Shown: positions 35,305-44,438, counted from the first letter of the stretch. The stretch: DNA of 49,060 bases from Holophagaceae bacterium (GCA_025363715.1 JANYLR010000018.1:1-49060); one strand, 5' to 3'. Notes: generated by a model from the letters alone, not told the origin. Program-made: numbers and translations.

Positions 35305-37704
35305 TCAGTTCCAGGTGTTGTTGTTAGCCGTATGGGTCGTCCCGTGACAAGAGAGGGCGCAGCCACCACTCCCGATGGTGGCGTTCACGGTGTAGGTGAG
35401 GGCTCCGGTGGCGGGCTGGGAGCCGCCCCCGAACTTGATGGTGTCGCTGGAGAGCTGGTCCGGTGAGATCCGAACCGCCGTGGTATTCAAGTACTTGAAA
35501 TGGTTCACGGCGCCACCCTTGGTGTTGGCCGTGGACATGTCGTGGCAGTAGTTGCAGGTCTGGTTGTGGTCATTCGGATTGTTGTGACGACCCGTGGCGT
35601 CGTTGTACTGGGTGGCCGTCGACGCGATCTTGTGACACGAGAGGCAGTAGGTAGTGGCGTTGAAGGCGAGCGTCCCGCTCTGCCAGCCCGGCGTGGTCTG
35701 GCCGCCATGGCAGCTGACCGCATTGCAGGTGAAGGCCGTGAGGCTGGCGGTGGTGCCAAGGGTCCCCGTCTGGGCCTTGAAGAGAGCATTCATCGTTACC
35801 GGAGCGGGCCCGGTCCCCGTGGGCGTGCCATTGGGGCCACGGTTCGCGCCGGTGTAGTGCGGCTGGTTGGCGCTGCCTTCGCCGGGCTGCGAACCGGCAT
35901 GGCATGTGGCGCAATCCAGGGCGGTCAGCAGGTTCAGGTGCTTGGCGTGGGCGCCGGCGATGTTGGGGAAGGTACTACCCGCGGGCCCCTTGGTCTTGAA
36001 ATTGGGATCGGGATGGCAGGAAAGGCACGTGCCAGGGCCCTTGCCAGCGACCAAGGGGGAGTCGCTGACATGGCACTTGGTGCAGCTGGGCCCCACCTTG
36101 CTGGCCCCCGCTCCGGTTTCATCGTGGCAGGTGATGCATTCCCCGGCGAACTGGGCGGGAGTCACGCTCTGGTGGGTGTTGCCTGTCCCCGAGGTGGTGG
36201 TCAATCCGATGAGGAACGGCGCGGGGTGAGCCGCCGCGCCGGGACCATTCGCATGGCAGCTGACGGCATTGAAGGAGCCCGTGAAGCATCCGGGAGCACC
36301 CACCATCGGGGGTGTTCCTCCAGCGGCGGTCACCGTGTGGCAAAGGCCACAGACCGCCGCCCGCTTGGTCAGGTTGACCGCATCTGCTGCATTCCGGTGG
36401 GAGGCGACATAGGAACCGCTGGAGAAGCTGCTCCCGGATCGGCTCCAGGTATCCGCATGGGCCTTTGCCTGCGTATGGCAGCTGGAGCAGGTGGTCGTGG
36501 TGGTTCCACCATCAAACTTGTTGGTCCCGGGTACGCCGTGGCAGGTCTGGCAATAAAGCAGATCCTTCTTGGCCTCAAGGCCGTGGAAGGTGGCATCGGT
36601 GGTCCCAGCGTTCGTGGGGTCCGTCCAAGTGGCGCCCACGAGGTGCGGGGCCACGCCCGGCCCATTGGCATGGCAGCTGACAGCCGCATGCTCAGAATTG
36701 CCGAAGCTTGTGCTGTAACAGCTTGGAGCGGCCGTCAGGGCTGAGGTGCTGGTCTTGGTCACGGCATGGCAGATGACGCAGGACCCTGTTGCATTCAAGG
36801 GGTCCGTGGCGTTGCGATGGGAGGGAACGTAGCCTGGGAACGTACCGGAGCCCGCCAGGTACCAGGTGGTGGAATGGGCCCCGGCCCCGGTGGTCTTCGA
36901 GTGGCAGGAGGAACAGGCCGTGGAGGCCGAGCCGCCGTCGAACTTGGTGGTGCCCGGCGTGCCGTGGCAGCTCTGGCAGTACTTCAAATCCTTCTTGGCC
37001 TCGATGCCGTGGAAGGCTGCGCTCGTAGGATCTTTCCAGATCGCGCCCAGGGCGTGGGGGGCTGAACCGGCGGCGCCATGGCACAGGGTGGCGTTGTAGC
37101 AGCCGGGCTGGGTGCCGGCCGGAGCCGGAGCCGCTGGATGCCCGGCCGGATTATTTGGGGATCCGAGGTAGTGACACTGGGCGCAAACCGCGGCATTGGA
37201 CGTATCGGTGGAGGTATGACTCAGGGCCGTCCCACCGGAGGTTCGCCAGGGTGCCGCCGGATGCGGGGCCTTCACGCCATGACAGGTGGCACAGGCGTTA
37301 ACCGAAGCCCCGCCGGAGAAATCATTGGCATGACAGATCTGACAGGACACCAGGCTGCCACCGGAGGCGTCATTGACGGCCAGCTTGGCCCGCACGCCGT
37401 GGATGGCTGGACCCGCGAACCCGGGGGTGGACTGGTGATGACAGCCGGTCGTCATGCAGGTGGGCACGCCGCTGCCCACCTTGATGACGGAGATTTCATG
37501 GCACCTGGTGCAATCACTTGTCCCCACCACCGCCGACCCGCCGTGAGTATTGATCCATGTGGCCGGGTGATAGTTCCCGTAGTACTGGGCGGCCGTGGAA
37601 GTCCCGCCGCCGCCGCATCCAAGGATCGAAAAGGCTGACAACAGGAAACAGGCCAAGGCCCCCAGAAACCCTGTTGACCTGTTCAAACGCCAAGTCCTGT
37701 TCAT
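35305..37704 (-). CDS. multiheme c-type cytochrome lipoprotein
   Basis: A 799-residue protein with lipobox SILGC (Cys30), so likely anchored in the outer membrane. I count 16 canonical CX2CH motifs (for example CTRCH, CQICH, CITCH, CNYCH) and six irregular ones: CMTTGCH and CNAVSCH (CX4CH), CALSCH (CX3CH), CYNATLCH (CX5CH), one CX9CH and one CX14CH. CX4CH with CX2CH is the Geobacter-type cytochrome pattern. Two internal copies of a 40-residue unit (FHGIEAKKDL...CSSCH) show tandem growth. Starts ATG 37704 after GGATG. It heads the four-gene operon and probably faces the cell surface. Confidence 0.9.
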   Translation of the reverse strand: MNRTWRLNRSTGFLGALACFLLSAFSILGCGGGGTSTAAQYYGNYHPATWINTHGGSAVVGTSDCTRCHEISVIKVGSGVPTCMTTGCHHQSTPGFAGPAIHGVRAKLAVNDASGGSLVSCQICHANDFSGGASVNACATCHGVKAPHPAAPWRTSGGTALSHTSTDTSNAAVCAQCHYLGSPNNPAGHPAAPAPAGTQPGCYNATLCHGAAGSAPHALGAIWKDPTSAAFHGIEAKKDLKYCQSCHGTPGTTKFDGGSASTACSSCHSKTTGAGAHSTTWYLAGSGTFPGYVPSHRNATDPLNATGSCVICHAVTKTSTSALTAAPSCYSTSFGNSEHAAVSCHANGPGVAPHLVGATWTDPTNAGTTDATFHGLEAKKDLLYCQTCHGVPGTNKFDGGTTTTTCSSCHTQAKAHADTWSRSGSSFSSGSYVASHRNAADAVNLTKRAAVCGLCHTVTAAGGTPPMVGAPGCFTGSFNAVSCHANGPGAAAHPAPFLIGLTTTSGTGNTHQSVTPAQFAGECITCHDETGAGASKVGPSCTKCHVSDSPLVAGKGPGTCLSCHPDPNFKTKGPAGSTFPNIAGAHAKHLNLLTALDCATCHAGSQPGEGSANQPHYTGANRGPNGTPTGTGPAPVTMNALFKAQTGTLGTTASLTAFTCNAVSCHGGQTTPGWQSGTLAFNATTYCLSCHKIASTATQYNDATGRHNNPNDHNQTCNYCHDMSTANTKGGAVNHFKYLNTTAVRISPDQLSSDTIKFGGGSQPATGALTYTVNATIGSGGCALSCHGTTHTANNNTWN

Positions 37705-38078
37705 GACGACATCCTCGTGATGCAAACGACCCGTAGGTAGTTGAAAGCGCTTATTTTGGAAAGACGAGGGAAGAAGTGGATGTTTAATATATGCCATCCG
37801 TTTGCAACGGGAAGGAACGAATCCAGGGATGCTTCGAAATATTTCCTCGACGTGTTTTTGATTCTCAGTACAGCCGAGCCCCCGAGTGATCAAAGGCAAA
37901 GCGGGCTGGATCATTATTTATCGCCCAAGGAGTCCACTGAGCCCATATCCCGAACGGAACCTTATTCTTAGAACCTTCGATCTAGAGCTTCTTCGTTGAT
38001 CCCACCCGGGGGATGGCCTACCCTTCAGCTTCCATGCGGCCACTCTTTGCAGGAAACCAATCCTCTCTCCGGGGAGCC
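37705..38078. other. divergent intergenic region between cytochrome operon and sensor kinase
   Basis: This 374-base region is distinctly less GC-rich than its surroundings and must hold promoters for both sides. A GGATG...CATCC inverted repeat lies around 37777-37799 upstream of the cytochrome gene. I found no convincing riboswitch or sigma-54 site and cannot place exact promoters. An open frame at 37741-37971 has no supporting features. Confidence 0.5.
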
Positions 38079-41009
38079 ATGCGATGCCTTGCCATCGTCC
38101 TGGCCTGCCTTTGGATCACGGCCACGGCTTTCGCGCTGGATCCTGCGCGGCCCCTCAATACCCATGCGCACCGGCTCTGGCGCAGCGAGGACGGCCTGCT
38201 CCAGGACACGGCCTCAGCCCTACTGGAATCCAGGGAGGGCTTCCTGTGGATCGGCACGGAGGCGGGACTGGTCCGCTTCGATGGCGCATCCTTCGAGCAC
38301 TATTCACGACTCAATCTGCCGGGATTCGATCGCAATGATATCCAGTGTCTGTCCGAAACCAGGGGCGGTGCCCTCTGGATAGGAACTTCAGAACCTGGCC
38401 TCTACCGCCTTCAGCGGGGCGCCATCCAGCCCTTTGGCGCTGCGGAAGGACTGCCGAACCACCCGATCCACCGCCTGCTCCGGGATCGCAATGGCACCCT
38501 CTGGGTGGCCCCGGTGGAGGGTCCGCTGCTCCGCTTCGACGGGACGCGCTTTCAAACCGTGGCGACCGATGCGGGCCACCTGCGCATCCGGGCCCTGGCC
38601 GATGATCCCAGGGGAACCATCTGGGTGGGCACCGCAGGATCAGGCCTGTGGCGTCTCCGGGAGGGGCGCCTGTCCCTGGCGGCCCTGACAGCCGCGGATA
38701 TCACAGCCATCGAGGTGGGCGTGGATGGCGAGGTCCTGGTTGGCACCCGCTCTCAGGGCCTTCTCGTCCTGACCGAGGGCCGGCTGGAGACGCCAACCTG
38801 GATGCGCGGACTGCCCTCCAAGCCCATCAGCTCCCTGCTGCTGGATCGCCAGGGCAGTCTGTGGATCGGCCTCGAACTGGGCGGACTCTACCGGCGCACC
38901 CAGGTGGGCCGGCTGGAACCTTCGCCCTCCACCCTGGGCCAGCGCTGGACCCCCATCGCCCTGTTGGAAGACAGCTCGGGCGCCCTTTGGGCCGGCAGCA
39001 GAGAACGAGGACTTCAGCTGCTCTACCCCGTGCCCTTCCAGCAAGTGTCCATGAAGAACGCGGACGCGGAAGAACCCGCCTGGATGGTCTGCCAGGATTC
39101 CCAGGGCACGGTCTGGTGCCTCACCGGGGACCAGCTCCTGGGCCGAGTCCGAGAAGGGGTGATCGAACGGATCCACCCGGCCTTCCCGACAAACAACCCC
39201 ATCACGTCGCTCTGGCCTCGACGGGCCGGCGGCCTGTGGGTCGGCACCCGAGGCGGGGAGCTGCATGTCCTAGACCGGGGCCAGTTCCGCCAGGTCCGCT
39301 GGTCCGGGGGACCCCAACCGGATCCGATCCTTTCACTTTTCGAGGATGGCCTGGGGGTGCTTTGGATCGCCACCTCGCGCCAAGGCTTGCTCAGGTTTGG
39401 CCCCAGTGGGGCCTCGGTGCTCTTCCCGACGATCCATGGCGTGCAGGCCATGGCCGGAGGCGGCTTGGGCCCCCTGTACCTAGCAAGCCGAACCCAGGGA
39501 CTGGGAATTCTCGAATCGGGCCAGATCCGCTGGCTAGGCAAGGCTGAGGGCCTGGATTCGACGGGCGTCCAGTCGCTCTACCTGGATGAGGACGACTCCC
39601 TCTGGCTCGGAACCATCGATGGACTCCGGCGTTACCGGGAGGGTACCTTCCAGAAATTCGGCGACCGTCGCTCCAGTCCGCTCCTGTTGGACATTCACGG
39701 AATGGTGGAGGACCAGGCTCACCGCCTTTGGATGAGCACCGGCCAAGGCATCCTCCGCGTCTCCAGGGCCGCGCTCATCCGGAGCTTGGATGAGGCTGGA
39801 CCCATTCCCGCCGTGGTCTTCGATCATCACGATGGCATGCCCTCCCGGGAAACCAGCGGGGGCGCCCACCCCGCCGTCTGGCTCACCCGGGAAGGCCTCC
39901 TGTACTTCCCGACCACTCGGGGACTGACACGAATCGACAGTCGCACCTCGGTGCGGCCGGGCCCCGCCCTACGCCTCCACCTCCTGCGGGCGGAAAGCGA
40001 TGAAACGACCCTGCCGGCCATCCAAACGATCCAGGTCCCGGCGGGCACGCACCTGTTCGAGGTGTACTACACGGCCACGTCGTTGACCCGGGCCGACAAG
40101 GTCCGCTTCCGCTACCGCCTGGAAGGCTGGGATCACACCTGGAATGACGTGGGTGATCGCCGCTTCTGTGGCTATTCGAACCTGGCTCCCGGCGCCTACC
40201 GCTTCGTGCTGCAGGCCTGGCGCATCGACGAGGAAGGTCCGCCCCAGGAGCGTTCCATCGAGGTGTACATCCAGCCGTTTTTCTATCAACGCCCCATCTT
40301 CCAGGGGCTCGGTGCCCTGCTCATCGCCGCCTTCGGCTGGTGGATCTTCCGCTTGCGGGTCCAGCAGGTGGAGGCCCGCTCGGCCGTGCTCGCCGAGCGG
40401 AACCGCATGGCCAGGGAAATACATGACCACCTGGCCCAGGGGTTCACGGGCGTAATCATCCAGCTGGAGGCGGCGGAGGCCAAGCTATCCCGTATGGAGG
40501 GGGACCCGACGCCGATCCTGACCCGGCTCGACCATGCCCGCAATCTGGCCGTCGCCAGCCTCCAGGAGGCCCGGCGGTCGGTCATGACCCTCCGATCCAG
40601 GAAGCCCGAGGGCACCGACCTCCTGGGCGCCCTCCGTCTGTTGGCGGACCGGTTGCTGGCGGGCACGGACATCCAGGTTGAGCTGGCCATGGTCGGCGAA
40701 CCCCGGCGCCTCCGGGGACGCCTGGAGGATGAACTCCTGCGCATGGCCCAGGAGATGCTCACCAATGCCCTCCGGCATGGCAAGGCCCGGTGGGTGCGGG
40801 TGGTACTCCAGTTCGAAGGCAGGCTGGTTCGCCTTTGCATCGAAGATGACGGCCGGGGCTTCGATCCTTCGGCCGATGTGGCCGGTTACGGCATGCGCAG
40901 CATCCGGGAAAGTCTCAAGCAGCTCGGGGGCCAGTTAGATATTGATAGCAGCCAGGGACTCGGGTCCCGCATTACCATCACTCTACCCATCCGGAGGTGG
41001 CGTCCATGA
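38079..41009 (+). CDS. beta-propeller sensor histidine kinase (Reg_prop/Y_Y_Y/HisKA_3)
   Basis: About 976 residues from the ATG at 38079 (MRCLAIVLACLWITATAFALD signal peptide, after GGGGAGCC). Ten or more LWIGT-type Reg_prop repeats (GFLWIGTEAGL, GTIWVGTAGSG, DSLWLGTIDG) form a periplasmic propeller. A Y_Y_Y domain (YRLEGWDHTWNDV) and one transmembrane helix (GALLIAAFGWWIF) follow, then the HisKA_3 box AREIHDHLAQGFTG and HATPase_c (NALRHGKARW, DDGRGFDP, GYGMRSIRE). This hybrid-lacking layout feeds a separate NarL-type regulator, which overlaps its stop by ATGA. It is divergent from the cytochrome operon. Confidence 0.93.
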   Translation: MRCLAIVLACLWITATAFALDPARPLNTHAHRLWRSEDGLLQDTASALLESREGFLWIGTEAGLVRFDGASFEHYSRLNLPGFDRNDIQCLSETRGGALWIGTSEPGLYRLQRGAIQPFGAAEGLPNHPIHRLLRDRNGTLWVAPVEGPLLRFDGTRFQTVATDAGHLRIRALADDPRGTIWVGTAGSGLWRLREGRLSLAALTAADITAIEVGVDGEVLVGTRSQGLLVLTEGRLETPTWMRGLPSKPISSLLLDRQGSLWIGLELGGLYRRTQVGRLEPSPSTLGQRWTPIALLEDSSGALWAGSRERGLQLLYPVPFQQVSMKNADAEEPAWMVCQDSQGTVWCLTGDQLLGRVREGVIERIHPAFPTNNPITSLWPRRAGGLWVGTRGGELHVLDRGQFRQVRWSGGPQPDPILSLFEDGLGVLWIATSRQGLLRFGPSGASVLFPTIHGVQAMAGGGLGPLYLASRTQGLGILESGQIRWLGKAEGLDSTGVQSLYLDEDDSLWLGTIDGLRRYREGTFQKFGDRRSSPLLLDIHGMVEDQAHRLWMSTGQGILRVSRAALIRSLDEAGPIPAVVFDHHDGMPSRETSGGAHPAVWLTREGLLYFPTTRGLTRIDSRTSVRPGPALRLHLLRAESDETTLPAIQTIQVPAGTHLFEVYYTATSLTRADKVRFRYRLEGWDHTWNDVGDRRFCGYSNLAPGAYRFVLQAWRIDEEGPPQERSIEVYIQPFFYQRPIFQGLGALLIAAFGWWIFRLRVQQVEARSAVLAERNRMAREIHDHLAQGFTGVIIQLEAAEAKLSRMEGDPTPILTRLDHARNLAVASLQEARRSVMTLRSRKPEGTDLLGALRLLADRLLAGTDIQVELAMVGEPRRLRGRLEDELLRMAQEMLTNALRHGKARWVRVVLQFEGRLVRLCIEDDGRGFDPSADVAGYGMRSIRESLKQLGGQLDIDSSQGLGSRITITLPIRRWRP

Positions 41010-41656
41010 CCACGATCCCCACAGATAGGATCCGCCTGCTCATCGTGGATGACCACCCGGTCGTGCGTGATGGCCTGGTTTCCATCCTCCACGAAGGTGA
41101 ACCCGATCTGGAGGTCGTGGGGGAGGCGAGTGACGGGAAGGAGGCCGTGAACAGCTGGCGGACCCTCCGGCCCACGGTAACCATCATGGATCTGCAGATT
41201 CCCGGACAGACCGGGGTGGAGGCCATCCTGGCCATCCGCCGGGAGGATCCCGATGCCAAGATCCTCGTGCTCACCACCTTTGATGGGGATGCGGACATCC
41301 AGCGGGCCCTGGAAGCGGGCGCCCGCGGCTACCTGCTCAAGAGCGTGCGCAGGGCCACCCTCATCGAGGCCGTGCGAGCCGTCGCCGCCGGCAAACGCTA
41401 CCTCCCCCCGGCCACGGCGGCCCGACTGGTAGAGGCCATGGAGTCGGAGCGCCTGACCCCTCGGGAAGTCGATGTGCTGAAGCTACTCGCCGAAGGCCAG
41501 CGCAACCGAGAGATTGCCGACGCCCTTGGCCTGGCGGAACCCACTGTGAAGATCCACGTGAATAACCTGCTGCGGAAACTCCAGGCCAAGGACCGCACCG
41601 AGGCCGCCATCATCGCCCTGAAGCGGGGGCTGATCCACCTCGGTCCAATCACCTAA
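41006..41656 (+). CDS. NarL/LuxR-family response regulator
   Basis: A 216-residue two-domain regulator. The receiver has the acidic pocket (LLIVDDHPVVRDGL), the phospho-acceptor Asp in VTIMDLQIPG and Lys in LLKSVRRATL. The C-terminal HTH reads LTPREVDVLKLLAEGQRNREIADALGLAEPTVKIHVNNLLRKL. The ATG overlaps the kinase stop, so the two form a pair. By position it may regulate the divergent cytochrome operon, but this is inference. Its 3' end overlaps the convergent DUF486 gene by four bases. Confidence 0.95.
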   Translation: MTTIPTDRIRLLIVDDHPVVRDGLVSILHEGEPDLEVVGEASDGKEAVNSWRTLRPTVTIMDLQIPGQTGVEAILAIRREDPDAKILVLTTFDGDADIQRALEAGARGYLLKSVRRATLIEAVRAVAAGKRYLPPATAARLVEAMESERLTPREVDVLKLLAEGQRNREIADALGLAEPTVKIHVNNLLRKLQAKDRTEAAIIALKRGLIHLGPIT

Positions 41657-41979
41657 TTCTTAAAAGTGAAGAACACCGCTCCAATCAGACAGAGGCCTGC
41701 CCACAGGTGGTTGAGGTGAAGGCGCTCCCGCATCCAGGTCACGGTGAACACCGCAAAGACGAGGAGGGTCACCACCTCCTGGATCACCTTGAGCTGTGGC
41801 AGGCTGAAGCGGCCATAACCCATCCGGTTCGCAGGCACCATCAAGCAGTATTCGAAGAAGGCGATCCCCCAGCTCGCCAGGATGGCCAGCCACAGGGCGC
41901 TGCTGCGGTACTTCAGGTGGCCGTACCAGGCAAAGGTCATGAAGAAGTTGCTCAAGACCAATAGCACAATGGTCCGCAT
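41653..41979 (-). CDS. DUF486/DMT-superfamily small membrane protein
   Basis: A 108-residue protein with four hydrophobic helices, including LLVLSNFFMTFAWYGHLK at the N-terminus and FFEYCLMVPANRMGYG in the middle, the DUF486 signature. It is related to one half of a drug/metabolite transporter and probably works as a dimer. The substrate is unknown. It is transcribed toward the response regulator, four bases overlapping, and begins 36 bases after the rny stop. Confidence 0.88.
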   Translation of the reverse strand: MRTIVLLVLSNFFMTFAWYGHLKYRSSALWLAILASWGIAFFEYCLMVPANRMGYGRFSLPQLKVIQEVVTLLVFAVFTVTWMRERLHLNHLWAGLCLIGAVFFTFKN

Positions 41980-42015
41980 CGGGGCTACCTCCTCTGGCGT
42001 TGCCCAGGCCGGTTT

Positions 42016-43635
42016 CTACCGCGCGATTTCCACCGCCCGCAGCTCCCGCATGACCGTGACCTTGATCTGTCCGGGGTACTGCATCTCGGATTCGATGCGA
42101 CGGGAAACATCCTTGGCGATCCAGTAGGCCTGATCGTCGTTGACCGAGCCCGCGTCGACTAGGATCCGGATCTCCCGCCCGGCCTGCATGGCAAAGCTCT
42201 TCTGGACGCCCTTGTAGCTGTTGGCGATGCCTTCGAGCTGCTCCAGGCGCTTGACATAGGTCTCCAGCATCTCGCGGCGGGCACCGGGCCGGGCCGCGCT
42301 GAGGGCATCCGCCGCCGTGATGAGCATGGCCTCCACCGTGCGGGGCTCGAAGTCACCGTGGTGGCAGCTCATGGCATGGATGACGTCTTCCTTCTCGCCG
42401 TAGCGCTGCATGAGCTGCATGCCGATCTCGATGTGGGTGCCTTCCACCTCGCGATCAATGGCCTTGCCGATGTCATGGAAGAGTCCGGCGCGCCTGCACA
42501 GACGAGCATCCGAGCCCATTTCCCCGGCCATGTACTCGGCGATGCGGGCCACCTCCTTGGTGTGCTCCAGCACGTTCTGGCCGTACGAGGTGCGGTAGTT
42601 CAGGCGGCCGACGAGCTTGTGCAGCTTTGGGTGGACATCCGGGAAGCCCAGTTCGATGCAGGCCGCCTCCCCGATCTCCTTAAGGTGCTGATCCATGTCT
42701 AGCTTGACCTTCTCGACCACTTCCTCGATGCGCGCGGGATGGATGCGACCGTCCGCCAGCAGCTTGAGGATGGCCTGCCGGGCCACTTCGCGGCGGATGG
42801 GATCGAAGCTGGAAACGACGATGCTCTCCGGCGTGTCGTCCACGATGAGGTCGCAGCCCGTGGCTTTTTCCAGGGCCCGGATGTTACGACCTTCCCGGCC
42901 GATGATGCGTCCCTTGAGGTCATCGCTGGGCAGCTGCACAGAGCTCACGGCCTGCTCGGTGACCACGTCGGAGGCCACCCGCTGAATGGCGGCACCGATG
43001 GTCCAGCGGGCCTTCTTGGCGGCCTCCTCCTGGGATTCCTCCTCGATGCGACGCACCAGCTTGGCCGCATCCATTCGGGCGGAGTACTCCAGCTGCGAGA
43101 TCAGTTCCTTCTTGGCATCCTCGCGGGTGAGCCCTGCCACTTCTTCCAGTTTCCTGGCCTGGGCTTCCACCAGGTGTTTGGCTTCGGCTTGCTGGGTTTC
43201 CAGCCTCTCGATCTCAGCCTTGCGCTTTTCCGACAGGGTTTCCAGATCCTTGGTCTTCTGGTCCACTGCCTGGGTCTTCTTGTCGAGCCCTTCTTCCTTG
43301 GACTGGAGACGCTGTTCCTGCTTCTCCAGGTTCTTCTGGCGCTCGGTCAGGAGCTTCTCGGCTTCCTGGCGGGCCTGGAGGGCCTGTTCCTTGGCCTTGA
43401 GTTCGGATTCCTTGCGGACCGACTCGGCATCCTTGGTTCCACGCTCCAGGAGGCGCTGCGCTTCATGCTTGGCCTCCTCCAGCAGTTTCTCCCGCTGGAC
43501 CTTGGTATCGGCCTCGGCCTTGGCCTGGGCCTGGGAGCTGTCCAGGGTGGCCTTCTGGGCCCGCATGGACATCAGGAAGGCGACTGCACCACCAGCCAGG
43601 GCCAGTGCCAGGAAGATCCAGCTGATCAAATTCAT
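42016..43635 (-). CDS. rny: ribonuclease Y
   Basis: A 539-residue membrane-bound endoribonuclease that starts mRNA decay. Order: N-terminal transmembrane helix (ISWIFLALALAGGAVAFL), long coiled coil (about 30-200), KH domain (LKGRIIGREGRNIRALE), HD domain with RRAGLFHDIGKAID and CHHGDFEP metal ligands, and a C-terminal domain (YKGVQKSFAMQAGREIR). The ATG at 43635 places the membrane helix at residue 4; a codon four residues upstream (43647) is less likely. It ends the operon that begins with thrS, after a candidate 6S RNA. Confidence 0.96.
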   Translation of the reverse strand: MNLISWIFLALALAGGAVAFLMSMRAQKATLDSSQAQAKAEADTKVQREKLLEEAKHEAQRLLERGTKDAESVRKESELKAKEQALQARQEAEKLLTERQKNLEKQEQRLQSKEEGLDKKTQAVDQKTKDLETLSEKRKAEIERLETQQAEAKHLVEAQARKLEEVAGLTREDAKKELISQLEYSARMDAAKLVRRIEEESQEEAAKKARWTIGAAIQRVASDVVTEQAVSSVQLPSDDLKGRIIGREGRNIRALEKATGCDLIVDDTPESIVVSSFDPIRREVARQAILKLLADGRIHPARIEEVVEKVKLDMDQHLKEIGEAACIELGFPDVHPKLHKLVGRLNYRTSYGQNVLEHTKEVARIAEYMAGEMGSDARLCRRAGLFHDIGKAIDREVEGTHIEIGMQLMQRYGEKEDVIHAMSCHHGDFEPRTVEAMLITAADALSAARPGARREMLETYVKRLEQLEGIANSYKGVQKSFAMQAGREIRILVDAGSVNDDQAYWIAKDVSRRIESEMQYPGQIKVTVMRELRAVEIAR

Positions 43636-43687
43636 GGGCGACTCCAAGGAAGAGGATCCAAAGAGCCACCAGCACCTGAATTGAAAA

Positions 43688-43852
43688 TCCCCGCTCAGTC
43701 GTGGAGGCGTGCCGAGTTCCCTAGTGTATAGGGGGGAAACCAGAGTCCCTGGCTAAGGCGCGCCGTCGCGCGGAACGCACAGGACAGGGGGAAGGTTTCC
43801 CTAATCGACTTACGGAACAAGAGCTTGGCCATAGTCACGGGCCTCGCAGGGA
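43688..43852 (-). ncRNA. ssrS: candidate 6S RNA
   Basis: The 165 bases just after zapA fold by eye as 6S RNA does. A closing stem pairs UCCCUGC with GCGGGGA plus GAGGC/GCCUC and GUG/CAC. A central bubble follows, whose 3' side has a small CCCUA/UAGGG hairpin, and then a terminal stem GGGAAACC/GGUUUCCC with GC-rich apical pairs. UUUU follows the 3' end. zapA next to ssrS is known synteny. The pairing was done by hand. Confidence 0.5.
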
Positions 43853-43854
43853 AA

Positions 43855-44214
43855 TCAGTCTCCGTCCTCGTCAAGGAGTGGCACGGGGGCGGAAGGTTCG
43901 TCCGGAACATCGCTCAAGAGCTTGGAAAGGGTCTGTTCCAGGTTGTGGGTGTGCTGGTTGGCTTCCTGTTCCAGGCGCGCCACACGGTGCGCCAGGTTCA
44001 GGGCGCCCAGGAGGTACCAGGACGGAGTGTCGAGGCCCTTCGGGACGCTTCCCCATCTTAGCTGGCATTGGGAATCCATGTCCTGAAAGGTGGCCTCAAG
44101 GATCCGCAGGGCGGCCGAAAGGGCTTCAGGCTCCTCGGTCTGCACCTCCAGCGACCGTCCCTGGACGGTCACCGTGACCGGCCGGGTGCCCGGAAGCGGC
44201 TCCCCGGGCTTCAT
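43855..44214 (-). CDS. zapA: cell division protein ZapA
   Basis: A 119-residue protein. The N-terminal domain (VTVTVQGRSLEVQTEEPEALSAALRILEATFQDM) and the C-terminal coiled coil (LNLAHRVARLEQEANQHTHNLEQTL) are the ZapA layout. ZapA bundles FtsZ filaments at the division ring. The ATGA start overlaps the stop of zapB. The C-terminus is acidic (DEDGD). The candidate 6S RNA begins three bases after the stop. Confidence 0.85.
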   Translation of the reverse strand: MKPGEPLPGTRPVTVTVQGRSLEVQTEEPEALSAALRILEATFQDMDSQCQLRWGSVPKGLDTPSWYLLGALNLAHRVARLEQEANQHTHNLEQTLSKLLSDVPDEPSAPVPLLDEDGD

Positions 44215-44438
44215 CCCAGAGACTCCAGGGCCCGGAGGATGGAAGCCACCTGGTCCTTCACCGCCTCGCGGTCCTTCTCCAGAGCGGCGTTCGAGGCCAC
44301 AACCTCCTCCAGCCGGGCGCGAAGGGCCTGGAGTTCCTGATCGCCGGCCCCCCTCAGGGCATCCAGTTCTTCCTTGAGCTGGTTCCTCTGCTGAACCAGG
44401 GCCTGCATCTTGGTTTCGAGTTGTTTCAACAAGTCCAT
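44211..44438 (-). CDS. small coiled-coil protein, ZapB-like
   Basis: A 75-residue protein that is almost entirely coiled coil (LLKQLETKMQALVQQRNQLKEELDAL). ZapB is of this size and kind and works with ZapA, but coiled coils are not specific, so the label rests on context: the stop overlaps the zapA start. It lies 21 bases after pheT on the same strand. Confidence 0.6.
   Translation of the reverse strand: MDLLKQLETKMQALVQQRNQLKEELDALRGAGDQELQALRARLEEVVASNAALEKDREAVKDQVASILRALESLG

Noticed and set aside
37705..38078. Cyclic-di-GMP (GEMM) riboswitch or sigma-54 promoter before the multiheme cytochrome
   Set aside because: Both are known upstream of cytochromes in related bacteria, but the conserved GEMM core and a TGGC-N-TTGC element are not present.
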